Origin: Mycolicibacterium komossense
Lineage (GTDB): Bacteria; Actinomycetota; Actinomycetes; Mycobacteriales; Mycobacteriaceae
Assembly: GCF_025822605.1 (NCBI RefSeq)
Contig: NZ_JACKTY010000029.1
Location: 375,236 to 439,235 of the forward strand
Length of the DNA: 64,000 nt
Direction: 5' to 3'
Below the pieces are notes generated by a model. The model was given only the letters and a program-made list of their open reading frames with translations, did no database searches and was not told the DNA's origin. The position numbers and the translations under genes are program-made. This document shows positions 1 through 8,529 of this stretch, one piece after another. The stretch's first letter is position 1. The number at the start of each line of letters is the position of its first letter.

Positions 1-36
1 ATGGCCACCGGCCTCACCTGGTCGTGAGCGCGGCGA

Positions 37-1902
37 CTATTCGACGGTGACGGACTTGGCCAGGTTGCGCGGTTTGTCGACGTCGTAGCCGCGGGCCTGC
101 GCCACCGCCGCGGCGAACACCTGCATCGGAATGGTCGACAGCAGCGGTTGGAAAAGTGTTGACACCGCCGGGATTTCGATCAGGTGATCAGCGTACGGCC
201 GGACCGTCTCATCGCCTTCCTCGGCGATGACGATGGTCAGCGCACCGCGGGCCTGGATCTCCCGGATGTTGCTCAGCATCTTCGAATGCAGCATGGCTGC
301 GCCCTTCGGGGAGGGCATCACGACGATGACGGGCACATCGTCCTCGATCAACGCGATCGGGCCGTGCTTGAGCTCACCGGCCGCGAACCCCTCGGCGTGC
401 ATATAGGCCAGCTCTTTGAGTTTCAATGCGCCTTCGAGCGCCACGGGGTAGCCGACGTGGCGGCCCAGGAACAGCACGGTCTGCGACTTGGCGAACCGGT
501 GCGCCAGTGCCGATACCGGCTCCATGCACGTCAGTACCCGCGAGATCAGATCCGGCATCGCTTCGAGTTCGTTGAATTCGCGCAACACCTCGTCGGGATA
601 CTTCGTGCCGCGGGCTTGTGCCAGCGCCAGCCCGACCAGATAGTTGGCCGCGACCTGCGCCAGGAAGGTCTTCGTCGAGGCGACACCGATCTCCGGTCCG
701 GCGCGGGTGTAGAGCACCGCGTCGCACTCCCGCGGGATCTGGCTGCCGTTGGTGTTGCAGATGGCCAGCACCTTGGCCTTCTGCTCCTTGGCGTGGCGTA
801 CCGCTTCGAGGGTGTCGGCCGTCTCGCCGGACTGCGAGATGGCGACCACCAGGGTGCTTCGGTCCAAAACGGGGTCGCGATAACGGAATTCGCTGGCCAG
901 TTCGACCTCGACAGGCAGTCGGGTCCAGTGCTCGATGGCGTACTTGGCCAGCAGACCGGAGTGGTACGCGGTACCGCAGGCGACCACGAAAACCTTGTCG
1001 ATCTCGCGCAGTTCCTGATCGGAGAGGCGCTGCTCGTCCAGCACGATGCGGCCGTCGACGAAATGACCAAGCAGAGTGTCGGCGACCGCGGCGGGTTGCT
1101 CGGCGATCTCCTTGAGCATGAAGTACTCGTAGCCACCCTTCTCGGCGGCCGACAGATCCCAGTCGATATGAAACTCGCGGTACTCGACGTCGGGGTTGCC
1201 GTGGAAGTCGGTGATCGTGTAGCCGTCAGCGGTCAGCACCACGGCCTGGTCCTGGCCGAGTTCGACAGCGTTGCGGGTGTATTCGATGAAGGCGGCGACG
1301 TCGGAGCCGAGGAACATCTCGCCCTCGCCGACACCGACCACCAACGGGGTCGAGCGACGGGCCGCGACGATCGTGTCTGGATGGTCCGCACTGGCGAAGA
1401 CCAGGGTGAAATGGCCCTCCAACCGGGGCAGCACCGACATCACCGAGGCCACGAAATCGCCGGCAGTGGGTCCGTGGTGGTACTGCCACGACACCAGGTG
1501 CACCGCGACCTCGGTGTCGGTGTCGCTGGCGAACTCGACGCCGGTCCGCTCGAGCTCGGCACGCAGTGTCGCGAAATTCTCGATGATGCCGTTGTGGACC
1601 ACTGCGATCTTGCCTGCGGCGTCCCGATGGGGGTGGGCGTTGCGGTCGGTGGGCCGTCCGTGGGTGGCCCACCGGGTATGCCCGAGGCCGGTGCTGCCGG
1701 TCAGCGTGTCCGGGTCCGTCTCGGCGAGCGCGGTCTCAAGGTTGGCGAGCCGGCCCGCGCGCCTGCGTACCGTCATCCCGCCGTGGCCGTCGAGCAGGGC
1801 GACTCCTGACGAGTCGTAACCCCGGTACTCCATCCGGCGCAACGCGTCGATGACGACATCGCGGGCAGACCGCTGCCCTACGTAGCCGACGATTCCGCAC
1901 AT
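37..1902 (-). CDS. glmS: Glutamine--fructose-6-phosphate aminotransferase (isomerizing)
   Basis: Makes glucosamine-6-phosphate from fructose-6-phosphate and glutamine, the first step towards UDP-GlcNAc for peptidoglycan. The protein has 621 residues, close to the mycobacterial norm. It begins MCGIVGYVG, so Cys2 becomes the N-terminal nucleophile of the glutaminase domain after Met removal. That requirement fixes the start at 1902 and rules out the longer in-frame reading upstream. The glutaminase half (about 1-240) contains GHTRWATHG and HNGIIENF. Two SIS isomerase domains follow, with SQSGETADT and the C-terminal DKPRNLAKSVTVE. It is divergent from the hydrolase-like gene at 1969. glmM, the next enzyme of the same pathway, lies about 4 kb away. 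Confidence 0.97.
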   Translation of the reverse strand: MCGIVGYVGQRSARDVVIDALRRMEYRGYDSSGVALLDGHGGMTVRRRAGRLANLETALAETDPDTLTGSTGLGHTRWATHGRPTDRNAHPHRDAAGKIAVVHNGIIENFATLRAELERTGVEFASDTDTEVAVHLVSWQYHHGPTAGDFVASVMSVLPRLEGHFTLVFASADHPDTIVAARRSTPLVVGVGEGEMFLGSDVAAFIEYTRNAVELGQDQAVVLTADGYTITDFHGNPDVEYREFHIDWDLSAAEKGGYEYFMLKEIAEQPAAVADTLLGHFVDGRIVLDEQRLSDQELREIDKVFVVACGTAYHSGLLAKYAIEHWTRLPVEVELASEFRYRDPVLDRSTLVVAISQSGETADTLEAVRHAKEQKAKVLAICNTNGSQIPRECDAVLYTRAGPEIGVASTKTFLAQVAANYLVGLALAQARGTKYPDEVLREFNELEAMPDLISRVLTCMEPVSALAHRFAKSQTVLFLGRHVGYPVALEGALKLKELAYMHAEGFAAGELKHGPIALIEDDVPVIVVMPSPKGAAMLHSKMLSNIREIQARGALTIVIAEEGDETVRPYADHLIEIPAVSTLFQPLLSTIPMQVFAAAVAQARGYDVDKPRNLAKSVTVE

Positions 1903-1968
1903 GAGTGCCCAGAGTAATGCAGGTGGCGGGTCGACCCCCGAATCTTGCCCGTGAGCTACCGTCATCGG

Positions 1969-2811
1969 GTGGCCAGCACGAAGAAGCTCGTCGGAACTCT
2001 GACCCGGCGCGGTCCCTACCGCATTTTGCGTGGTGACCTGGCATTTGCCGGTCTTCCCGGCGTCGTCTACACCCCGGAATCCGGGCTGAACCTGCCCGCG
2101 GTGGCATTCGGCCACGACTGGCTCACACCCGCAGCGCGCTATGCGGGCACCCTCGAGCACCTCGCCTCGTGGGGCATCGTCGCCGCGGCACCCGATACCG
2201 AGAAGGGGCTGGCCCCGTCGGTGCTCAACCTGGCGTTCGATCTGGGGACGACCCTGGACATCCTCACCGGGGTGCGGCTGGGGCCGGGCAAGATCAGCGT
2301 GCATCCCGGCAAGGTCGCGGTAGCCGGTCACGGCTTCGGTGGTTCAGCTGCCGTATTTGCCGCGGCGGGGATGCCGAATCGGGTGAAATCGGTGGCCGCA
2401 GTGTTCCCCGCGGTCACCAAGCCGTCGGCTGAGCAGCCCGCGGCCACGCTGAAAGTGCCCGGCGTGGTGTTCGGCGCGCCCGGCGACCAGGTCACCCTGC
2501 GCTCCAACGCCTTGACACTGTCGCGGGTCTGGGATGGCGCCGAGCTGCGGATCGTCAGCAAGGCGGAGGCGGACGGATTGGCCGAGGGCCGCCGGATCGC
2601 CAAGTTCGTCGGGCTGGCCGGCTCCGACCGCCGGACACAGAAGAGCGTCCGGGCCCTGCTGACGGGTTACCTACTGTACACGCTGACCGGCGACAAGACC
2701 TACAAGGACTTCGCCGATCCCGAGGTGAATCTGCCGAGGACCGACGCCATCGACCCCGAGGTGGCTGTCGCCACCCCGGAGGAGAAGGTCCTCGCGCTCC
2801 TGAAGTCGTAG
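1969..2811 (+). CDS. Alpha/beta-hydrolase-fold (dienelactone-hydrolase-like) protein, Rv3438 type
   Basis: A 280-residue alpha/beta-hydrolase-like protein matching the length and position of M. tuberculosis Rv3438 next to glmS. The chosen start is GTG 1969 (VASTKKLVG); a TTG 24 nt upstream is also in frame. The nucleophile elbow reads GHGFGG where active members have GHSFGG or a Cys, so the usual nucleophile seems to be Gly. Either catalysis is lost or another residue serves. No signal peptide is seen. Substrate unknown. Confidence 0.8.
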   Translation: MASTKKLVGTLTRRGPYRILRGDLAFAGLPGVVYTPESGLNLPAVAFGHDWLTPAARYAGTLEHLASWGIVAAAPDTEKGLAPSVLNLAFDLGTTLDILTGVRLGPGKISVHPGKVAVAGHGFGGSAAVFAAAGMPNRVKSVAAVFPAVTKPSAEQPAATLKVPGVVFGAPGDQVTLRSNALTLSRVWDGAELRIVSKAEADGLAEGRRIAKFVGLAGSDRRTQKSVRALLTGYLLYTLTGDKTYKDFADPEVNLPRTDAIDPEVAVATPEEKVLALLKS

Positions 2812-2855
2812 GGCCGCCACTAGGCCGACCAACCGGTTGGTGATATACATCCGGT

Positions 2856-3896
2856 ATGCGGACAGGCATTTTCCTGAGTTATGCGGGCGGCTTTCGCGAG
2901 ACCGTCGACGAGGTCGTCGAATTCGAACGCCTCGGCGTGGACATCGCCCTGGTCGCGGAGGCCTACTCCTACGACGCGATCAGCCAGCTGGGTTTCCTGG
3001 CCGCCAGGACCTCGACGATCGAGCTGGGCAGCGGCGTGGTGCCGATCTACACCAGAACTCCGACGCTGCTGGCGATGACCGCCGCCAGCCTCGACTACGT
3101 CTCGGACGGCCGCTTCCGGCTCGGGATCGGCACCTCAGGACCGCAGGTGGTGGAGGGCTTCCACGGCGTGCCGTTCGACGCTCCGCTGGGGCGGACCCGT
3201 GAGGTCGTCGACATCTGCCGACAGGTGTGGCGCCGCGAAAAGGTCAGCTACGACGGCAAGCACTACCAAGTGCCCCTGCCCGCGGATCGCGGCACCGGGC
3301 TGGGTAAGTCGTTGCGCCTGATCAATCACCCGGTGCGGGAGAACATTCCGATCACCATCGCCGCACTGGGCCCCAAGAACGTCGAGTTGACGGCGGAGAT
3401 TGCCGAGGGCTGGCAACCGGTGTTCTTCTACCCCGAGAAGGCTGATTCGGTCTGGGGTGACGCGCTGCGGGCCGGATTTGCCAAACGCGATCCCGTCCTG
3501 GGGCCGCTGGATGTGATGGTCTCGGCGAGCCTGGCCATCGGCGACGACGTCGAGGACAGGCTGGCATGGGCCAAACCCCAACTCGCGCTGTACATCGGCG
3601 GCATGGGCGCCCGCGGCAAGAACTTCTACCACAACCTGGCGACCCGCTACGGGTTCGGCGAGGTGGCCGATCGCATCCAGGATCTCTACCTGGCGGGCAA
3701 GAAGGAAGAGGCCGTCAACGCCGTACCGGATGAGTTGGTACGCAATGTGTCCCTGGTCGGACCACGCGGTTTCGTGGCCGAACGCGTGGCCGCCTACGCC
3801 GAGGCCGGGGTGACCACGCTGCTGGTCCACCCGCTTGCGGCCAACCCGCAGGAATCGGTGGCGTACGTCGAGCAGCTCCTGGAGCTGACCAGCTAG
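2856..3896 (+). CDS. LLM-class F420-dependent oxidoreductase
   Basis: A 346-residue luciferase-like monooxygenase-fold protein. The N-terminus (RTGIFLSYAGGF), the barrel segment with ELGSGVVPIYTRTPTLLAMTA, and RFRLGIGTSGPQVVEGFHG followed by RTREVVDICRQVWR are typical of mycobacterial F420-using LLM enzymes. Cofactor F420 rather than FMN is inferred from the family; substrate unknown. It lies 44 nt after the preceding gene on the same strand. The Shine-Dalgarno before the ATG is weak. It converges with the proline-rich gene, and an inverted repeat sits between them. Confidence 0.85.
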   Translation: MRTGIFLSYAGGFRETVDEVVEFERLGVDIALVAEAYSYDAISQLGFLAARTSTIELGSGVVPIYTRTPTLLAMTAASLDYVSDGRFRLGIGTSGPQVVEGFHGVPFDAPLGRTREVVDICRQVWRREKVSYDGKHYQVPLPADRGTGLGKSLRLINHPVRENIPITIAALGPKNVELTAEIAEGWQPVFFYPEKADSVWGDALRAGFAKRDPVLGPLDVMVSASLAIGDDVEDRLAWAKPQLALYIGGMGARGKNFYHNLATRYGFGEVADRIQDLYLAGKKEEAVNAVPDELVRNVSLVGPRGFVAERVAAYAEAGVTTLLVHPLAANPQESVAYVEQLLELTS

Positions 3897-3991
3897 ACCG
3901 TCATGCCGTGATCAGACAAGTCGGTTGGGGTGACCAGCTCAGTGCGATCACCACGGGCTGGGTACCGCGCTCTGACATTCTCTTTGCACTC

Positions 3992-4083
3992 CTAGGGTTG
4001 AGTTCACCATCAGGGTCGCCAATGGTCGTGGAATGTCGAAGAATCACGACCACCAACAGCCCTCATGGTGAACTCGGCCCTAG
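3992..4083. repeat. Imperfect inverted repeat between convergent genes
   Basis: Outer arms 3992-4011 and 4064-4083 are about 17/20 complementary; both begin or end with CTAGGG/CCCTAG. Inside them is a second perfect 7-bp pair, GGTCGTG (4024-4030) with CACGACC (4045-4051). The whole folds as a roughly 90-nt hairpin in the gap between two convergent genes. It could be a bidirectional terminator or the remnant of a short palindromic element. No transposase or obvious target-site duplication is seen. Confidence 0.6.
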
Positions 4084-4099
4084 CATCGCCGACGGTGTC

Positions 4100-5530
4100 T
4101 TACCGCCCGGCTTGCGGCAACTCGTCGGCGGCGATTTCGCACGGTGTTGAGCCCGCTGGTGCGGCCACCGGATCGGCCGGGGGTGCTTGCGCAACTGGCG
4201 GCGCGGGTACGGATCCGGTATCGACAGGCACGGGCTCGGGCTGGGGTTCTTGCTCGTCGTCGCCGCAGGGTTCGGCCGTTTCGTCCACGACTTCATCGGC
4301 GACGTCAGCGGCCGGTTGCGGAGCACCGGTGTCTTCAGGGTCTTCGGGATCGTCAGTCCCGCCCTTCGGTTCGTCCTCCCCATCGGCCAGGTCCGGCTCA
4401 TCACCGATATCGCTGTCGGGCAACGACTCCGGCGGCGAGGTATCGGCCGCCCCACCGAGCAGATCACTCAGCAGACCCCCTAACCGCTGCGGAACTCCAC
4501 CGCCGGGCACTCCCCTACCCAGACCAGGCAGCGATCCGAGACCCGGTGCGGAAGAGGGGAATTCGGGTGTCGATACCGGCAGCGCCGCCGCCGGCGGTGT
4601 CGGCGGTGGCGGCGGTGGCGGTGGCGGTGGCGGTGTCGGCGGTGGCGGTGGCGACAGCTCCGGTGCAACCGATGCCGGCGGCGCGAATGACGCGGACGGC
4701 AGAGCCGGCGCTGATGCGGGCAGCGGTGCGGCGCCCGGTTCGGCGGGCCAGGTGTCATCGACGGCGGTGGCTGCTGCCGGACGAACGGCAGCCACCGCAG
4801 CCGCGGACGTCGGTGCCGCTGCGGCGGGTGCCACAAACCGCGGCCCCAGGTCGCCAGGCACCTCGAAATACCCGCGCGGTCGCGCGTCGACAGCATCCCT
4901 GGCCACCCGGTAGGCGGCCGAGACCTCGGCAGTCGCCGAACGCATGGCCGGAACCCAACCGGCGCGAATATCATTGTCCACGAACGGCTTTACCTGGGAA
5001 TCGATCACGGTTGCCGAGCCGTCGTCCTGAGCGCCGGCGATCACCTCGCGGGCCGCGGTCAACCAGCCGGGCCGCTGCGATCGCGTTCGCTCATCGATCA
5101 CCACTGTTGCCTCCACCCTGCGGTCGACGACGTTCCACAGCTGGTCGCGCAGCGTCGCGCAGGCATCGGCCGCACGCCGAGCCGCCTCGGCCACCCCGGC
5201 GCCCGCAGTACCGTGTCGCCGGAGGAAGGCAACGGCAGCAATCCCGCCGCTGCCGGCCCACGCATGCTCCAGTGCCGTGGCCTGTTCGGACAGCACGCGC
5301 AGCGCCTCCTCGGCCGTCTGTGCCGCAGCCCGCAGGGCCGCGCAGTCGGCGTCGAGCACATGCAGATCCAGCCCATCCTCGGTGCCGTACCACTCCCCGA
5401 TCTGCGCACTGGGTGTCAGCGCCGCATCGACGTAGCCACGCGCCTGACTCGCGGCCACATAGGTCTGCAGATCGTCGACCGCGGGCCGCCCCTCGGCCAG
5501 CCGGGCGGCGACGTCGAATCGGCCGGCCAT
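4100..5530 (-). CDS. Ala/Pro-rich WXG-like protein, Rv3439c type; possible type VII substrate
   Basis: 476 residues. The N-terminal ~200 residues are Ala-rich helix with a WAGSGG motif at residue 91, like the turn of WXG100/LXG proteins. A low-complexity region follows, with an almost uninterrupted proline run, then an acidic Asp/Glu/Pro-rich C-terminus. There is no signal peptide, membrane segment or recognisable toxin or enzyme domain. It starts 3 nt after the stop of the small helical protein at 5534-5830, so the two form a unit like Rv3440c-Rv3439c beside glmM. A role as a secreted partner pair of nearby ESX-4 is inference from architecture and location. Confidence 0.75.
   Translation of the reverse strand: MAGRFDVAARLAEGRPAVDDLQTYVAASQARGYVDAALTPSAQIGEWYGTEDGLDLHVLDADCAALRAAAQTAEEALRVLSEQATALEHAWAGSGGIAAVAFLRRHGTAGAGVAEAARRAADACATLRDQLWNVVDRRVEATVVIDERTRSQRPGWLTAAREVIAGAQDDGSATVIDSQVKPFVDNDIRAGWVPAMRSATAEVSAAYRVARDAVDARPRGYFEVPGDLGPRFVAPAAAAPTSAAAVAAVRPAAATAVDDTWPAEPGAAPLPASAPALPSASFAPPASVAPELSPPPPPTPPPPPPPPPPPTPPAAALPVSTPEFPSSAPGLGSLPGLGRGVPGGGVPQRLGGLLSDLLGGAADTSPPESLPDSDIGDEPDLADGEDEPKGGTDDPEDPEDTGAPQPAADVADEVVDETAEPCGDDEQEPQPEPVPVDTGSVPAPPVAQAPPADPVAAPAGSTPCEIAADELPQAGR
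4593..4653. repeat. GGCGGT-type short tandem repeat (proline tract)
   Basis: About 60 nt built almost only of ggc and ggt triplets, which encode the polyproline stretch on the minus strand in the Rv3439c-like gene. Triplet slippage here would change tract length without shifting frame. Confidence 0.8.
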
Positions 5531-5533
5531 GAT

Positions 5534-5830
5534 TCACGCGATCCTGGCGGTGGCGCCGAGATCGGCGTCCACGTACCGGTCGGCGCCGGCCCGCAGACCG
5601 GTCGCGATCTCAGCGGCGGCCCTGGCCCACACCGCCAGGTCCCCGATGATCTGATCCAGGGCAGCGCGCAACGCGGCGCCATCGGCGCCGTGCGCCCGCC
5701 CCGCGGTTGGCCCGTCGAAGGTCAGCGGGATACGAGCGACCCGTTGGAGATCGTCGGCGACGCCGTCGAAGCGCTCGGCAGCGGCACGGACGGCGGCTAC
5801 ATCCAGCCGCGCGGAGTCTCGTTCACCCAT
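5534..5830 (-). CDS. Small helical WXG100/EspC-like protein, Rv3440c type
   Basis: 98 residues from the ATG at 5830 (MGERDSARLDV); an ATG seven codons upstream is less likely. The protein is almost entirely predicted helix and Ala/Asp-rich, with no signal peptide or cysteine. Size and composition fit small type VII secretion targets rather than an enzyme. Only 3 nt separate it from the Ala/Pro-rich gene it precedes, which suggests co-translation as a pair. It follows glmM with a gap of about 50 nt on the same strand. Function unproven. Confidence 0.7.
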   Translation of the reverse strand: MGERDSARLDVAAVRAAAERFDGVADDLQRVARIPLTFDGPTAGRAHGADGAALRAALDQIIGDLAVWARAAAEIATGLRAGADRYVDADLGATARIA

Positions 5831-5881
5831 GCTCTGTTTGACGCAATCCAATCCGGATCGGTTCCGTCAGAACCGGGCGAC

Positions 5882-7219
5882 CTACCGCTGGGCGCTGACC
5901 GACTCCGCGACCCGAACGGCGAGCTGTCGGGCGGTGTCCTCATCGGCAGCTTCCACCATCACGCGGACCAGCTGCTCAGTTCCCGAGGGACGCAACAGAA
6001 TTCGACCGGTATCACCGAGCTCGGCCTCGGCCTGGGCCACCGCGGACTGGACCGAAGGAGCTTCGGCGACGGTTGCCTTGTCGGTCACCTCGACATTGAT
6101 CAGCACCTGCGGCAGTGTGCGCATCGGCGCGGCCAGCCGACTCAGCGTCGCTTTGGTCAGGGCCATGCGCGACATCAGCCGCAACCCGGTGACAATGCCG
6201 TCGCCCGTGGTGCCGTAGGCCGGGAGCACGATATGGCCGGACTGCTCGCCGCCGAGGGTGTACTCACCGGCCCGCATCTCTTCGAGGACGTAGCGGTCAC
6301 CGACGCCGGTCGTGCGAACCGTGATGCCGGCCTCGCGCATCGCCAGGTGCAGCCCGAGGTTGCTCATCACCGTGGCGACCAAGGTGTTCGAGGCCAGCTC
6401 GTCGGCTTCCTGCATCGCCAACGCCAGCACGACCATGATCGCGTCGCCGTCGATGACCTGCCCGGTCTCGTCGACGGCCAGGCAGCGGTCGGCGTCGCCG
6501 TCGTGGGCGAGGCCGAGGTCGGCGCCGAAGCGCTGCACCGCCGCCTGCAGCACGTCGAGGTGGGTCGAACCGCACCCCTCGTTGATGTTGAGGCCGTCAG
6601 GCTCGGCGTTGATCGCGTGCACGGTGGCGCCTGCCGACCGGTAGGCCCGTGCGGCGGCCGTCGAGGCAGCCCCGTTGGCACAGTCGACGACGACCGTCAA
6701 GCCGGCGAGGCTGCTCGTCGCGGCTTTGCCGACGTGGCGCAGATAGCGTTCCAGGGCGTCCTCGGCGTCGACGACACGGCCGATGCCGGCGCCGACGGGG
6801 CGCTCACCGGGGCCCGAGGCCACCAGGTCTTCGATCCGGTCCTCGGTGGCATCGTCGAGCTTGTGGCCGCCGGGGCCGAAGATCTTGATGCCGTTGTCGG
6901 GCATCGGATTGTGCGACGCCGAGATCATCACGCCGAAGTCGGCGTCGTAGGCGCCGGTCAGATAGGCAATTGCCGGAGTGGGCAGCACGCCGACCCGCAG
7001 CGCATCGACACCTTCACTGGTCAGGCCTGCGATCACGGCTGCTTCGAGCATCTCGCCGCTGGCCCGCGGATCACGGCCCACCACCGCGACGCGGCGTCGG
7101 GCAGGACTACGGCTGGACAACTGCCGGGCCGCCGCCGAACTCAGCGCCAATGCCAGTTCAGCGGTCAGATCGCGGTTGGCGACGCCACGGACACCGTCGG
7201 TACCGAACAGTCGAGGCAT
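5882..7219 (-). CDS. glmM: Phosphoglucosamine mutase
   Basis: Converts glucosamine-6-phosphate to glucosamine-1-phosphate, the step after GlmS. 445 residues. It begins [12 protein letters not shown]. The active-site phosphoserine loop reads [13 protein letters not shown], the metal loop is DGDADR, and the sugar-binding GGEQSGH and phosphate-binding [11 protein letters not shown] are all present. An in-frame ATG two codons upstream (MCM...) sits directly on the AAAGGG Shine-Dalgarno. The second ATG at 7219 has a 6-nt spacer and is preferred. It is downstream of rpsI, with a hairpin in the gap. Confidence 0.97.
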   Translation of the reverse strand: MPRLFGTDGVRGVANRDLTAELALALSSAAARQLSSRSPARRRVAVVGRDPRASGEMLEAAVIAGLTSEGVDALRVGVLPTPAIAYLTGAYDADFGVMISASHNPMPDNGIKIFGPGGHKLDDATEDRIEDLVASGPGERPVGAGIGRVVDAEDALERYLRHVGKAATSSLAGLTVVVDCANGAASTAAARAYRSAGATVHAINAEPDGLNINEGCGSTHLDVLQAAVQRFGADLGLAHDGDADRCLAVDETGQVIDGDAIMVVLALAMQEADELASNTLVATVMSNLGLHLAMREAGITVRTTGVGDRYVLEEMRAGEYTLGGEQSGHIVLPAYGTTGDGIVTGLRLMSRMALTKATLSRLAAPMRTLPQVLINVEVTDKATVAEAPSVQSAVAQAEAELGDTGRILLRPSGTEQLVRVMVEAADEDTARQLAVRVAESVSAQR

Positions 7220-7277
7220 ACACATCCCTTTCCGGAGCCGAACCTGCCGAGAAGCCGAGCCTCCATGAAATGCCGAA

Positions 7278-7309
7278 GGCGGGCGTGTCAGTAGTGCGAC
7301 ACGCCCGCC
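7278..7309 (-). terminator. Hairpin after rpsI
   Basis: A perfect 12-bp stem (7278-7289 with 7298-7309, arm GGCGGGCGTGTC) and an 8-nt loop, just past the rpsI stop and before glmM. There is no long U tract, as is common in mycobacteria. It probably terminates or attenuates the ribosomal transcript. Confidence 0.65.
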
Positions 7310-7325
7310 CAACGAGCAGAAACGA

Positions 7326-7862
7326 TCAGCGCTTGGAGTACTGCGGCGCCTTGCGGGCCTTCTTGAGTCCGTACTTCTTACGCTCGATGGCACGCGGATC
7401 GCGAGTCAGGAAGCCGGCCTTCTTCAGGGCCGGGCGATCATCGGGCGCCACCAGGATCAGTGCGCGGGCGATGGCCAGACGCAGCGCGCCTGCCTGTCCG
7501 GACGGGCCGCCACCATCGAGGTGGGCGAACACGTCGAACGCGTCGACGCGGTCCACGGTCACCAGCGGCGCCTTGATGAGCTGCTGGTGCACCTTGTTCG
7601 GGAAGTAGGCCTCCAGGCTGCGACCGTCGAGGTCGAACTTGCCGGTACCCGGCACCAGGCGCACCCGGACCACGGCCTCTTTACGCCGACCGACGGTCTG
7701 GATGGGCCGGTCGATGATGATCGGCTCGCGCGGCGCCGACTCTTCGGCGGGCGCGTAATCGACACTCTCATCGACCAGCACGGCGTCATCACCGAACACT
7801 TCTTCGACGGCTGCTTCTTCGGCCGCCTCGGCGATTTCTGTGTTGTCAGTTGTCTCGGTCAC
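7326..7862 (-). CDS. rpsI: 30S ribosomal protein S9
   Basis: 178 residues with an acidic N-terminal extension of about 50 residues, common in mycobacterial S9. The conserved core starts at [13 protein letters not shown] and ends with the basic tail [12 protein letters not shown] that reaches the ribosomal P site. It starts with GTG at 7862, which overlaps the rplM stop by 4 nt (GTGA), implying translational coupling to L13. Confidence 0.97.
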   Translation of the reverse strand: MTETTDNTEIAEAAEEAAVEEVFGDDAVLVDESVDYAPAEESAPREPIIIDRPIQTVGRRKEAVVRVRLVPGTGKFDLDGRSLEAYFPNKVHQQLIKAPLVTVDRVDAFDVFAHLDGGGPSGQAGALRLAIARALILVAPDDRPALKKAGFLTRDPRAIERKKYGLKKARKAPQYSKR

Positions 7863-8302
7863 TGGCTTACCTGCTTGATCTCGAACGGAACCGGCTGCTG
7901 GGCGGTGTGGGGATGTTCCGGCCCTGCGTAGACGCGCAGCTTCTTCTGGATCTGATGGCCCAGCTTGGTGTGGGGCAACATGCCGATGATGGCCCGCTCG
8001 ACCACCCGGTCGGCGTGCTTCTGCATCTCGTCACCAATGGAGCGCGCCCGCAGACCACCGGGGTAACCCGAGTGGCGGTAGGCCATTTTGCTCTTCAGCT
8101 TGTCGCCGCTGATGGCGACCTTGTCGGCGTTGATGACGATGACGAAGTCACCGCCGTCGACATTGGGAGTGAACGTCGGCTTGTGCTTGCCGCGCAACAG
8201 GGTGGCTGCTGCAACAGCAAGGCGGCCGAGCACCACATCCGTGGCATCGATGACGTACCACGTGGTTGTGGTGTCACCGGCCTTCGGCGTGTAGGTAGGC
8301 AC
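7859..8302 (-). CDS. rplM: 50S ribosomal protein L13
   Basis: 147 residues from GTG 8302 ([10 protein letters not shown]), preceded by GAAGGT. The longer in-frame reading upstream has no family similarity. L13 signatures are [30 protein letters not shown] and the YRHSGYPGG loop. First gene of the rplM-rpsI unit. Confidence 0.97.
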   Translation of the reverse strand: MPTYTPKAGDTTTTWYVIDATDVVLGRLAVAAATLLRGKHKPTFTPNVDGGDFVIVINADKVAISGDKLKSKMAYRHSGYPGGLRARSIGDEMQKHADRVVERAIIGMLPHTKLGHQIQKKLRVYAGPEHPHTAQQPVPFEIKQVSQ

Positions 8303-8435
8303 AGCGTTACCTTCTCTATCTCGGGTTGGTCCCGGCTCCAACGAATCCGGGTGTCGGTCTTGGCGCGGCGGATCGGACTGTTCTCGGCGACCGACATCGA
8401 CCCGAGATCCGTGACGCTCCGCACGCCAACCGAGC

Positions 8436-8465
8436 AGCTTACCGGCGTTCGTCACCGCAGGTCAA
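8436..8465 (-). promoter_or_regulatory. Predicted SigA-type promoter of rplM-rpsI
   Basis: On the minus strand TTGACC (8460-8465), an 18-nt spacer and TAAGCT (8436-8441). Transcription would start near 8429, leaving a leader of about 125 nt before rplM, room for an L13-type autoregulatory structure. Sequence call only. Confidence 0.6.
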
Positions 8466-8529
8466 AACGCCCTCATGCGCCCGAGTCGACGATCCGGTCG
8501 AGGGACGACACCGGTGCGGAGCGAGGAGA

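Noticed and set aside
184..1809. Long plus-strand open frame opposite glmS
   Set aside because: High-GC shadow of glmS; no family similarity, and glmS is unambiguous on the other strand.
5213..7294. 693-codon plus-strand frame across glmM
   Set aside because: Antisense to glmM and the Rv3439c/Rv3440c-like genes; Gln/Arg/Asp-rich composition typical of shadow frames.
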